A stretch of DNA of 64,000 nt from Hymenoscyphus infarciens (lineage: Eukaryota > Ascomycota > Leotiomycetes > Helotiales > Helotiaceae). Below are positions 10,016 to 20,834 of the stretch, piece after piece. A model generated the notes under the pieces. It saw only the letters and a program-made list of their open reading frames with translations. It had not been told where the DNA came from and made no database searches. Both the position numbers and the translations under genes were made by a program. Location: assembly GCA_001414345.1 (NCBI GenBank), contig LLCB01000039.1:213538-277537 (forward strand), read 5' to 3'. Position 1 is the stretch's first letter, and every line of letters starts with the position of its first letter.

Positions 10016-13000
10016 TCAAGCTGGTGTGTCCACCTTTGTTGATCCATTAACAACCCCATTTGCAGCATGACCATTAACGCCAGTAGGAGATGTTGTAACT
10101 TTTGCCTCACCCGTAGCAGACCCTGGTCCAGATCCAGCAGCCGATACAATTCCTCCCTTTTTATCCTCTTCTCCGTCATCATCGTAATCTTCATCAACTT
10201 CCATCTTTCGTGCAGCTCGTTCAGGTTCGCCAACTTGCGGTGGGGGAGGCGGAGGAGCAGGATGCTCCATACGCTCCCGTTCTCGTTCACGGTCATCAAC
10301 GGCATACTCCTTTGACACGGGTTGTTGTGCAGGAGCCGGTGGAAGCTCATGTACAGGTGTATGGGGCGCAGTTGGGCCTGGAGGGCCCTGCATTGGTAAG
10401 TTATTGACCGGTGGAGGTGCGTGGGTTGGTGGGTGGTGTGCGGCTTCGGATGGATGATAATTTTCATTTGCCCGACGTTGTTCTTCACGACGCTGGTCCT
10501 CGATCCGCCTTTGCTCATCCGCACGACGATGTTGTTCATCCATTAAACGTCTTTGTTCATCAGCACGTCGAAATTCCTCAGAGTTTCGGCGAAATGGCTG
10601 CTCACGCGGTGGCGTAGATGGTCTGCGATGATGCATATCATCCATTCGAGCTCGAGCCTCATCAGATGCTGGCTTCTTCATTGATGGCTGCTCATCTTCC
10701 CACTCTCGCATTCTTTTGGGTCCTACCGAGGCAGGTCTATCACCGTTCCGTTCAGCTGCAGCTTCTTGTTGGGCAACCATGGCAGAGGCTGGAGGAGGAA
10801 CGCCGCTTTCAATGCCTGCAGGAGTCGAGATATCAGGATGATGTTGTTGATATCCTTGTTGATGTGGGTAGCCGGATTTCGGCGACGCCATTCTATTGTT
10901 GTCTAGAATAGGGCGCACTTCAGTTCGTGGGCTGTTTCCCCGTCCAAACGGTGGGAGAGGTCCCTGACTGGGTGGAGGTCCCTGACCAAGGCCAGGGCCA
11001 TTCAATTGATTTGGTGCAGGAGGCAAGACGCTGGAACTTGGGCCCGCGGGTCCAACGTAGTTAGGATTTGAGACGCGATGAGGACCAGCTGGGAGAGGAC
11101 CTTGTTGTGGCGGTGGTGGGGGTTGTTGTTGAGAAGGCGGCTGTGGGGGCCCCTGCCCTGGATAATTGCCCATACCTGGGTGATGCTCACGAGGAGGGGA
11201 TCTTCTACTGAGCGGCGGAGGGCCAGATTGAGCACCGTTTGGTCCGCCAGGAGGTCCATTTAGACCAGGACCACCCAAACTGTTCAATCCTCCAAGTCCA
11301 CCAGGACCAACAAGGCCAGGGCCAGTCTGGCCACGATCAGCTCCAGGTCCTGGGTATGGTCTCATTTGTTGATCTTGTCTAGGGCTAGGTCCACGTGCCA
11401 ACGGAGGAATTGGACCTCCTGGTGGCCCACGAGCAGCGTCTCTTGGGTCGAATGGATTTGCCGGTTGGGGATGAATCTCAGCTAGTCGACTACCCCAACC
11501 ATTGACAGGATTTGGTGGACCTTGTGGTTGGGCTTGAGGCGCAGAGCTTCCCCATTGAGGACCTGGCGGGCCGACAGCCCCAGTAACTTGGTAAGCTTGA
11601 GGATGGACGTCTTGTGGAAGGGGTGCGCTTGTTTGAATGGGGAGTCCATTGGTAGGTCCGTTACGGAGTAATTGAAGACGGGCTTTGATGTGTGCATTTG
11701 TTGGATCAAGTTCAGCTGCACGTTGGTACGCGTCTAATGCATCGTTGATTTGATTGTTGCAAGATTCATACTAAGAAAGGATTAGTTATATTGTTATTAT
11801 TATTTTTTTTGGGCAAACTTGAGGGTTAAGTCGAAGCAAACTCACCAAAGTACCCAAGTCGTACCAGACTTCGGAGATGTACGGGTTCAAGCGTATCGCA
11901 CGGGAGTAGGCATCAAGTGCATCTCGGTACTGGTTGATCTGGTAATACAAAACGCCAATCGAGCACCAGAATGTTGGGTTCCGTCCGTCTCGATAGACGG
12001 CTTGCTGATAGGCCTCGTACGCCTTTGGGTACTTCTGCTGTGACATGTAACATCGGCCAAGCAAATACCAGCTTTGTGCATCACCTTGGTCTGCCACGTG
12101 TTAGCGCGTACAATGCAGGACGGATTATTTTTGACGAGTCTCACCTGAGTTGACAGATTTCTCGAGGTACTCAATAGCACGCTCTTGGCTGGTGAAGCTG
12201 TTGCTCTGCTGATGATGCAGCCAACCAAGCTGTTGGAGCACCTTTGCATGGTTTGGGTCTCTATCAAGAACGCGCATGTAGGCTGCTTTTGCATTGTCAT
12301 ACTGTGAGGGTAAATTAGAAAAGGGGACTTGGTGGTTTGATTATTGCTGAAAAAAGGTGGACCTACATCTTTCTGCTGCTCATGCACATGGCCAATCTGA
12401 AACCAAATATCTTCTTCGGTGAGAGGAGTTGGGGGTACCGAAACAATGTATCGGAAACACTAAAAACAATCAGTAAACATCTTATGCATGGCCGATTTTC
12501 GGTTTCACAGTACCTCGAGACTTTGTTGGTATTTTTGTTGCTGCTTGTAAATTATACCCAGGCGAAAATAAATCTCGTTGGCCTTTTCAAAATCTGGCTG
12601 CATGCGCATGACTTGAGAAAAGGCTTCTTCGGCATGCTCGAGGGAGCCATATCGATCGTAGAGAATTCCGATACCGTACCAAAGCTTTGGTTCCTGAGTA
12701 GCTTTATTAGATCCAGTCCCACCCGAATTTGACGATGAACGAACCTTTGGGTCTCTGAGATGATACAAAGCCTGTTGGTATGCGGTATATGCTTGCTGGA
12801 GGTCATCCATCATCAAGTAGCAGTGACCTGTGGAGTGGTCAATAATTTGTTCCGAAGGGCACAAGGCTACCAGGTAGACCCACCTAAGCTACCCCAAACA
12901 TCACCGTTGTTTCCATCCAATTTTAAAATATTCTGAAGGTATTCAACAGCTTTGGGAAATTGTTCTTGGGTGCGGAGGATAGCACTGATCGCATTCAGGG

Positions 13001-13305
13001 CGGGTATCGATCGGGGGTTTGAGCGCAAAGCGTGCTCGTAAGCACCCATAGCTTCCTCAAGCGAACCCATCAATTCCGCAAAACTCCCTAGCGCCAACAG
13101 TCAGTGAATGGCTCTCGCAAAACCAAGATGGGATGCAAATCATCTTACCGATTTGCAGCCAGACCGCCTCGTTCATCGCAGCCATTGTTTGGGGAGCAGG
13201 CCACGCTTGTTGCGGCTGTTGTTGAGGCATTCCGGGGGGAGGGGGGCCACCAGGAGGGCCATGGTGCATAATGCCTCCTGGGGGAGACGGATGATGGCTT
13301 GCCAT
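10016..13305 (-). CDS. ssn6: TPR transcriptional corepressor Ssn6/Cyc8 homologue
   Basis: Eight exons, 13305-13149, 13087-12884, 12827-12745, 12693-12514, 12459-12367, 12301-12145, 12084-11846 and 11770-10016, join in frame to 955 residues. After a short Pro/Gln-rich head (MASHHPSPPGG) come about ten TPR units from residue 50 to about 400. Examples are SLEEAMGAYEHALRSNPRS, EPKLWYGIGILYDRYGSLEH, IWFQIGHVHEQQKD, AQSWYLLGRCYMSQQKYPKA and ISEVWYDLGTLYESC. The C-terminal half is a long disordered Gly/Pro/Gln-rich region with a charged Arg/Asp/Glu/Gln segment (RRADEQRRLMDEQHRRADEQ). This is the architecture of Cyc8(Ssn6), which acts with Tup1 as a general nuclear corepressor recruited by DNA-binding proteins. 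The third intron (12744-12694) is 51 nt and has no in-frame stop, so it could be retained without breaking the protein. It shares its promoter region with ump1. Confidence 0.96.
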
Positions 13306-14256
13306 TGCGGATGGTGTTGTGAAGATGCGACGAAAGGAGTGTAGTGCGCGCTAGCAACCAGGCTCGAGGCGCCGTCGTCAGAAGCGCACCCGCGATGGTT
13401 TGCGAGCTTGGAACAATTACAACCGCAGCAAGGTCGAAGGGATGGTACTGAAACAGCTATGCGATCGATGGTGTGGTGTTGTGTTGTGGAAAGAGTGGTG
13501 ATGCCCGGAATCTGGCTTCTAATCGCGATAGGAGAGGGTCGAGGGGTCGGTGGTGGATGAACAACCAAGAACAAATCAACCTGTGGCGCAAGGCAATTGG
13601 ATTCACCCGTCCGTTGTAAACACGGTCTGACGATATAAATTAAACTTCCGAGTGAATCGAGGGGGGCGAAGGGGGGGGGGGGTGTCGAGAAGCGAAGCGA
13701 AGAGAAGAGGAAGAACTACAATGCGAATTCCAGCAGCGAGGAGAGAGTGAATGGGGCGCTCGTGGAGGCTGCGCAATCGTGGTTGCAGACTTGTGCTCAA
13801 AGGTCGGGCGGGATACGATTCGGAAAGCAGAAGGGGATCCTTCTGATTTTAGGGCGGATAGAGCAACTCACCTTACCCACCCTAACCATTGAGACCCACT
13901 TTTCCAACCTATCTGAACTTCGTGGCACGTACCGGAGACAGTCCGTAAGTACAGTACTGTACAGTACCCTTTTTTTGGATTAAAAAAGTGACGATTAGCA
14001 CCAAGCCTAATGGGGCTCGAACTGGGAAAAGGCCCCAGAGTGGGGCGACGCGAGGAAGGGCCCTTGCTTAGGCAGCTCGCTAAGTGGAAGTGCGTGACCC
14101 CCAGGCAACAAGCTCCGCGAAGCTCCATCAACACCACGAAAAACGCTCTACATCACCGCTACCACCACCGCTTTCCATCATCAACCACCACCACCACCAC
14201 CACCACCACTCCCCATCACTTCAAATCCTCTAAAACATACGCCCGCTTCACTCAAG
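13306..14256. promoter_or_regulatory. Shared divergent promoter region of ssn6 and ump1
   Basis: These 950 bp lie between the start codons of two divergent essential-type genes and must hold both promoters and leaders. A G-tract is at about 13671-13682 and a (CAC)n microsatellite at about 14188-14211 in the ump1 leader. I could not assign individual factor sites. Confidence 0.55.
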
Positions 14257-14873
14257 ATGGTAGGGCCCCCTATTTCCAGCCCCCAGAATGCATGAATGCA
14301 TCGCGCAGCCAGCCTCCGTCACCAACTCCTTTCAGCCTCCTCCTGCTAACCATCTCCAGGCAATGCGCATCGCACCCCCCTCATCGCACACTACCTCCCA
14401 CTCCCACCTCCTCCCCAAATCTCTCGGAGCCCCTTCAGCGCCCGGTCTCCATGACACCATCCGCGCCGGTGTAGGACCAACAACCTCCACTTCCCTCAAC
14501 AGCGCTCCGGATTCTTCGCACCCCTTGGAGTCTCGATTGAAGAACTGGGAGGCCACGCAGGAAGCATTGAAGATGGAAGGTCTCAGACGGACCTTTGGAA
14601 TCGCCGAGCCCATTCGTAGGGGTATGGAGTTGAAGGTTGTCAGAGATGGAAGCTGGAGACCCGCTGTTTTGGGAGGTTCTGCTAGAGGTATGCTTGGAAT
14701 GTGCTCCATGATGTGAGGGTCAAATGCTAATTGCTATATCAGGTGGTGTGCACGAAGACATTCTTCGGGGACGAGACTGCGAGTTGGCATGGGAAGATGT
14801 CTTCCAAGGCGATGAGATGAGAAATGTACCAGGATTCCACGAGGAGCTTGAGAGAAAGGTTCGCATGCAGTAG
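14257..14873 (+). CDS. ump1: Proteasome maturation factor Ump1 (POMP)
   Basis: Three exons, 14257-14259, 14360-14687 and 14743-14873, give 153 residues. The first coding exon is just the ATG, followed by a GTAGGG donor. The intron ends TGCTAAC..CTCCAG, a textbook branch point and acceptor, and exon 2 opens with GCAATG, so a second in-frame ATG at 14363 could also serve. The protein carries the Ump1 signature: PLESRLKNWEATQEALKMEG, LRRTFGIAEPIRRGMELKVV, then GGVHEDILRGRDCELAWEDV and a short amphipathic tail ending RKVRMQ. Ump1 is a chaperone that associates with half-proteasomes, couples dimerisation to beta-subunit maturation, and is then degraded as the first substrate. The second intron has a TGCTAAT branch point. 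Length fits the family (about 140-160 aa). Confidence 0.96.
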
Positions 14874-15719
14874 ATGAATGGCTAGGAGGTTGCAGGGGGG
14901 GGAAAGCAAGCTTGTAATATTACAAAGGATCACATTTGGGCATACTGGCGTTGAGAGACGATTGCCATAGAGTTCCGATGAATCGAGAAATTTATACTTC
15001 ACTTGTTATCCTTTTATTTTGAACTGTTGAATGGGAATTGTCCTGACCTTTACAGCTTGATCATCTAGCCAGCTGGACGCTACAACAATTGTGACGTTGA
15101 AGTTGTCCAAGATCTCCAGCCGGGGCTAATTACTGGACTCCACTGGATGACTTGGATGGAAAACGCCTGATGCGTAACCTGGACCTGGGCGACGAGACAA
15201 GCTTACAACAGTCGAGAGCCAATGATAGGGAGGCTGTTGGATTGGTGGAGTAAAACATAAAACCAGTGGGGAGAAGCGAATAAGTTTAATCGCTGAGAAA
15301 GCTACCATTTCGGGCTAGAGCCATTTCACCGCTACAATCCAAATCCGTCATCAAGAGGTGTGCGTGGGTTAAAAATAAGTACTCTGTACCTCATCAGGTA
15401 CCATCCTATCTCTCTCCTTTTCTATACAACCTGGAAGACAAACAACCTCAAATCCTCGAGATCAGGTTCCCCTTCAAGTGTCGCAGAGCCTGATACTACT
15501 ATAACATTTCTTTGGTTCTCTGGTCCTCCCAAGTTGGTCCCATCATCCTAGGGGAGCAAAATCCACGTTTTCTGCCTCGATGGAGGTAGGACACCAACTA
15601 TTCGGCGCTTATTATGGCAACTCCCGTCATCTTTTGAAGAGAGGCTCTTGTTGGGGCGTTTGACTTTTATATCCTAAGCTTTTCATTATGCGCCGACTGT
15701 TTTATTTGCAAGGCCCTTC
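14874..15719. other. Intergenic between ump1 and a transposon
   Basis: The first part is the ump1 3' region. Short frames on both strands near 15126-15551 show no protein-like features. Nothing else recognised. Confidence 0.4.
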
Positions 15720-15721
15720 TA

Positions 15722-18078
15722 ATCGCTTAGACCACCTCTTACCTAATCCGCTTTGTGTATTAGGTAAGGGAGGGTAATATAATAAAACTAGTAATACGAC
15801 TACTTTTAGGCGAAAATTAGATACTAAATCTAAATAAATTAAAGAGAAATCTATAACTATTATATTTCTATAACTTAAATACCTAACTATTATGTTCTTC
15901 TATTCTAGAAACCTTTTCTAAAAGCTACTTAAAAATAGGCTTCTATTTTAGCTTCTAAGTTCTTATAATCCTTATATTCCTTATATTTACTACTTAATTC
16001 TCCTCTACTCTCTCTTCTCTTATATCTTTTAAAGCTTAATATTTATATATCTCTTTATACTTTTAAACTACCTTCCTACTATCTACTATTAGCTTACGTC
16101 TTTCCTTAGTTATAGAGATATTATATAACCTATATAAAGTAAGCACGCCTTTAAGTATTAAAGATTAGAAGGTAGATTCGAGTTTATCTTATACGTGAAT
16201 AATAGAGAGAGTAATTAGTTATTAGAGTTTAAGAGCTTCTACTATATATATACGTATATAATCTACTCTCTTCTTTCTTATATATATTATTAAGAGAGTA
16301 GGCTAATCTATAAAAGTTGGTCTAGAGGAGAGGGTATAGGGTAGTAGGGTAGTAAAAGCTAGAAATATATCGTTATCTAATAACTCTTTCTTTTCTTCTT
16401 TCTATTCTTCTTCTACTAACTATTTACTTTTATAGATCTTAAGCTTCTATAAAACTAGTTCTAGGTTTAGTAGGATAAGACCTATCTTATAAAATAATAA
16501 CTAAATAGTATCTAATATAAACGTTCTATCTTAGAAGTGTTAGAAAAACCAAAAGAAGTCTACTTTTATTACCTCTTTCACGTTATTATATTATAACGGC
16601 ATAAAATATATATAACTATAGTAGAGGTATATAGAAGTGCGTATAGCAGAATGACGTATATAGATACTAGGCTCTAATACGGAAGAAAAGGCTAAACTAG
16701 CCTTTTCTAACTCTAGGAGAGTAGGCTGCTATATATAAGAGGTTCGGACTATATAAAAGAGTCTAAAACCGAATAACCTCGGCTAATACAAAAGCCTAAA
16801 CCCTACGAAGTACGTTCGAAAGCTCGGACGGACGTACGGACGTACGTAACCTTTCTAAATTAGATAATACAAAATAACAACTACTGAAACACGGTATATG
16901 CTATGTAATCTCGGCTATATAAGACGGTATACCGTCATATATATAACTCGGTTAGAAGTGCTCTCTTAAACTAGTGTTTTAGAGCTTAAAAAACACTAAT
17001 ATCTAGAGGCTAAAGAACGTATATAAAATAAGAGAGAAGTTAGAAAGGTTAGATATTATACTTCTAGTAGTAGTTAATAAAGTCTTAAGTTAAGTATAAA
17101 CTATAGCTATGAAAGAGAAGAAGTTAGTACTTCTTATATATTAAGTGTTTTATAAAGAGTTTGAAGTATTTAAGATATTTAAAGCTAAGATAGTTGTTTA
17201 TAAATACTATATTAAAGCGTACTTAGAAGGTATTTAGATCTATAGTATTATTAAAGTGCTTTTATAAGTAATATACGTTTTTAAAGATAATTATTAGTAG
17301 AACCTTCTTTCTACCCTAGTTTATTATTATAACTACTATAACTAATTCTCTATTCTCTAGATTAAAAATAAAAGTAGCTTTATAATCTTTTAAAATAATA
17401 ACCTTATCTTTATATATAACGTTTATTTAAAACCTGGTTTTGTTAAAGTTATAAATATCCTTACTTTAAATACTCTAGTAGTTTATAAAACGTTTAAAGT
17501 CTTAAAAGTAGTTATCTATATCCTCTTTAATATATATATCTCTTCTCTTTATTAAGAAAGGCTTTACTTATATTATTTTAAAGAAGTTCTTATTCTAAGC
17601 TATCTATATCTTCCTCTACCTTCTTAACGTAGTTATCTTCTCTCTATTATACTAAAGAAGTCGGTTTATAAAGAGAATAAGAGTTTTAAGGTTTGTAGAT
17701 TTACTAGTATTATATAAGAGAAGGAGGTACTCTTTAAGAGCTTTATTTTTAGGTGTTATAAGCTTTTTATTATATCTACTATATATATAAGAGGCTAGTC
17801 GTCTTTTAAGTTGTTTTCGAAGTTATTAGTATAGTATATTAAAATCCTTAGCTAATTTAGTAATTTTAGTATAAGGATTACTATTAAAGAACTAGATAAT
17901 ATATTATATTTAATCCTTAACTTCTTAAGATGTTAGTATATTATTAATAGTAGAATAATAGAGCTTTAGTAGGAGGGGGTAGTAAAAGTAGTAAAAGTAG
18001 TTATATTACTAGTTTTATTGTATTACTCTCTCTCACCTAATACACAAAGCGGATTAGGTGAGAGGTAGTCCAAGCGAT
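15722..18078. mobile_element. 2.36-kb RIP-degraded DNA transposon with TIRs and TA target site
   Basis: The ends are inverted repeats of about 90 bp. The left end starts ATCGCTTAGACCACCTC and the right end, reverse-complemented, ATCGCTTGGACTACCTC. Both continue through a shared CACCTAATCCGCTTTGTGTA-like block. TA flanks each end (15720-15721, 18079-18080), as in Tc1/mariner-type elements. The interior is strikingly AT-rich with TA steps everywhere and stops in every frame, so no transposase can be named. A somewhat less AT-rich, hairpin-containing centre (about 16640-16960) separates two more AT-rich arms; whether these were two genes is unknown. Against the related terminus at 63802, the block from about 15739 to 15809 differs only by C-to-T and G-to-A changes, the pattern of RIP. 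Confidence 0.88.
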
Positions 18079-18080
18079 TA

Positions 18081-19585
18081 CCCTGTCGCTCGGTCTGTGC
18101 TGCCCGTCATGGCGGTGCGGCGGTCACCAAGCGCGGGCGTAAGACCAGGAAAGTTTTCTTGTCTATGGGGGTAGAAAGTGTGCTTGAAGGTTCACTCACC
18201 AGGATTTCTCCCAGGCTGATTAGGTTTCGACTCGCTAGAAAGTGCTTCTGTGGCTGAGGTGGTTCATCGATGAGGGGCACGTCGTTGCACAAAGTTCATC
18301 CCTTTGGCTTTTAAAAAGGCAGGAGTCTCAACCAAGGAGCCGCACCGTATATGGAGTCTACGAGTACCTTACTTGTACCGTACCGAGACGGAGCATCAGC
18401 AAAAAGAAATAACACCAACACAACAGTCACATTCTCACGGTTACACCCACCAGGATTCCACCTTCTACGAGCCAATGCAACAACGTCTTTCGCCTCCCCA
18501 AGCCCTTCCCAACCTTATCAATTTAACCACCTGACAACAACACCATACGAATCCCGGCTCACGGCCACCAAGCAGGCCAGGCAAGAAGGAAGCGTCGCTG
18601 CTCATTGCTCATTGCTCATTGCTCAGCCAAAGATGATGAGCTGCAGATGAGCACGGGAAGGAAGTCTGGAAGGCCGCCATGCCCATGCCCATGCACGCCC
18701 ACGCCCACGCCCACGCCCACGCCGCCCACAGGCGAAATTGGCACAAGGAAACAGGCGAACTGCATGCGATCAATCAAGCATCCCGGACACCGTGCATCAA
18801 GTGCCAAGTCCAGTGCCAAGTCCAGTGCCAAGGATGCCTGTCTGTCAGCCCCCCCCCCTTTCTTCCGATTCGAATGGAGATGGAGATGCTGCTCAAAAGG
18901 GGAACTCATCCCAAGGCAAAGCATGTAAGCAGTGCTGTGCTGTGACTCGTGAGGTGAGCGAGCAAGGACTTGTCACAATATGACTACCAGGCGCAGATAT
19001 CATTACCATCCATTTGATACAAATCCACATGAGTCAGTGTCAATTCGGTTGACGCTTCGACGACTGCACGTTGGTCGTTCCACCATCCATCGATATCTCT
19101 GTTTCCCCGCATCTCGACTCCTGGTTCATGCCAAATGAACTTGTTAAATGGAAACATGAAACTACCGAGGACACGCGAAGAAACGTCAGACACCTTTGCG
19201 GAAGAATATCGGCTCGAAAGCATGAAAGACTGATCACGACTTCGGGATTCGCTTTCCTGGTTAATGGGTAATATGTGCAATGGTCAGCCATCAATGCAAA
19301 GAGCAGTGAGGATGGGAGTACAACGTGTACCTCTGGAGAGGGAGTACTCGTACCGGGTACCTCGCTCGGTCATGCAAGCTTTTGTTCGATATTGCCATCG
19401 TCAATAAACTTCATACAATTATCAATGAACGACCTCGGTTTGTTGGAATCTGAATATTCCAGCAGCAGGAGAGGAGAGCAAAGTCTCTGAATAGAATCTG
19501 TGTGATAGAATCCGCACACACCCATGGCAAACACCATTGTGTTACACCACACTCCACAATTCATCCCATCCGTTACCTTACTGTA
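18081..19585. other. Gene-poor stretch with a cluster of short tandem repeats
   Basis: Overlapping frames occur at 18304-18945 but follow simple repeats: TTGCTCATT about three to four times (18597-18631), CCCACG about five times (18690-18722), and AGTCCAGTGCCA about two to three times (18800-18830). No protein family is visible and I do not call a gene. Confidence 0.45.
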
Positions 19586-19669
19586 CTATCCCCCCCCTTA
19601 AGTAAATGTAATCGCACGGCCGCTGTGCCATACTAAATGTCTGTGCACTCTACATTTAGTTCCGAATAG
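19586..19669. mobile_element. 84-bp MITE, TA-flanked (family A, diverged copy)
   Basis: The element starts CTATCCCCCCCC and ends GAATAG, with TA at 19584-19585 and 19670-19671. Its reverse complement aligns with the element at 4700-4790 through GCACAGACAT, a GACCGTGCG-like block (GGCCGTGCG here), TACA-T and the terminal GGGGGGGGATAG. One terminus has lost most of the G/C run. Confidence 0.72.
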
Positions 19670-19671
19670 TA

Positions 19672-20601
19672 CGTGGACGACTCTTACCCCTCGTCTCCAC
19701 CCACTCCCGACCTTGCATTCCAAGACAAAAAGGAGGACACACCCGCCAGGGAATGCGCCAAACTTCCCTTCCCATCCTTCCATTACCGTTATTTCTATTC
19801 CCTCCACGGACATTCAAGTTATCATCACGCAAGCACATCCCACTCTCGTCAGCGAATGCAATGGTGGCATTCCTGCCGATACACAGTTGTTCACGCTAAG
19901 CGGTTCTGACCGAGTGGCCCTGTGGCTGGCGCAGTGGCTTCTTGTGGCTGACAGCGGGTGAAGAAAATATTGGACCGTTCTCCACCCACCGACCAGCCTG
20001 CCTCGCTAGCCGCGTGAGACTGAAACCGAGTGCGATCTTAGTTCGCCATTCCAGCCCGGTTTTCCGGGCCGTCATCTCAGGTGATCACACAGAGGCTGGA
20101 CACGCAGCTTCGGAGATATTATAGCACGTGATGAGAGGTGCAACACCGAAGAGGTACAGTAAGACGAGACGAGGAACTTTATCCAGATGTCTGTGGAGTG
20201 ATAAGATGGATGCTGGGTGACAGCCACCCGTGCTACGCTACGTGCGACCAAACCAGACCGATCGCGAGTTTTGACCTGAGTTTGAGATGCATAGGAGAGC
20301 TCTGAACTCCTGAATCCTTCGGGGCGCGGCAAACATTTCTCGGAATGCGTACAGTCTGGAAAACAGTTGCCTTTGAACCTTCTGAATCCTGCTGGTATAC
20401 AATAAAGGCGGAGGAATAGGCACTTTTCATCTGAACATAGGACAGTCGAAGTCTAAAGAGCTAAGCTGAGATTTATAATCCTTCGAAATATTTAGTCTTA
20501 TATTTTGAATTTGTCCTGTTATTACGGCCGCTTTTACCGTCCATCGCGAGGTGGATTCAGGGATCAACCGAACCCCACACCCCCTTATCCTCCGAACTTG
20601 T
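19672..20601. other. Intergenic, nothing recognised
   Basis: Several short frames overlap on both strands without family signatures or splice-linked extensions. Confidence 0.35.
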
Positions 20602-20834
20602 CTCTACGGATGGAGAGGCGGATTTTGGTACCAGAGTCACGGTCGTAAAACTTGAATAAAACCACGACTAGGACTAGAAAAGCTAGAAGCTTTGAGGTTA
20701 GAGTTAATTAGTATCTGATGGGCTTTCTTACTTTTCTGTTTTATTTCTGCGATTTTATTCTAGAACTTGAGAAGTTGTAAGGTGGCAGGCGCTAGGCTGG
20801 ACCAAAATCCGCCTCTCCATCCGTCCCCGTAGAG
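20602..20834. mobile_element. 233-bp inverted-repeat element (MITE-like)
   Basis: The arms 20602-20630 and 20801-20834 are inverted copies sharing ACGGATGGAGAGGCGGATTT and continuing to TGGT. The right arm carries a 6-base insertion (CTCTACGGGGACGG against CTCTACGG). The interior is AT-rich and noncoding. Target-site duplications are not clear, so the exact ends are uncertain. Confidence 0.6.

Noticed and set aside
9970..10539. 189-codon frame overlapping the ssn6 tail
   Set aside because: It is an alternative frame of the Gln/Pro-rich ssn6 C-terminus.
13985..14045. tRNA-like B-box sequence (GTTCGAGCCCC on the minus strand)
   Set aside because: The T-stem and acceptor stem do not pair, so no cloverleaf can be drawn.
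18304..18945. Cluster of overlapping frames
   Set aside because: They track tandem repeats and exist in several frames at once.
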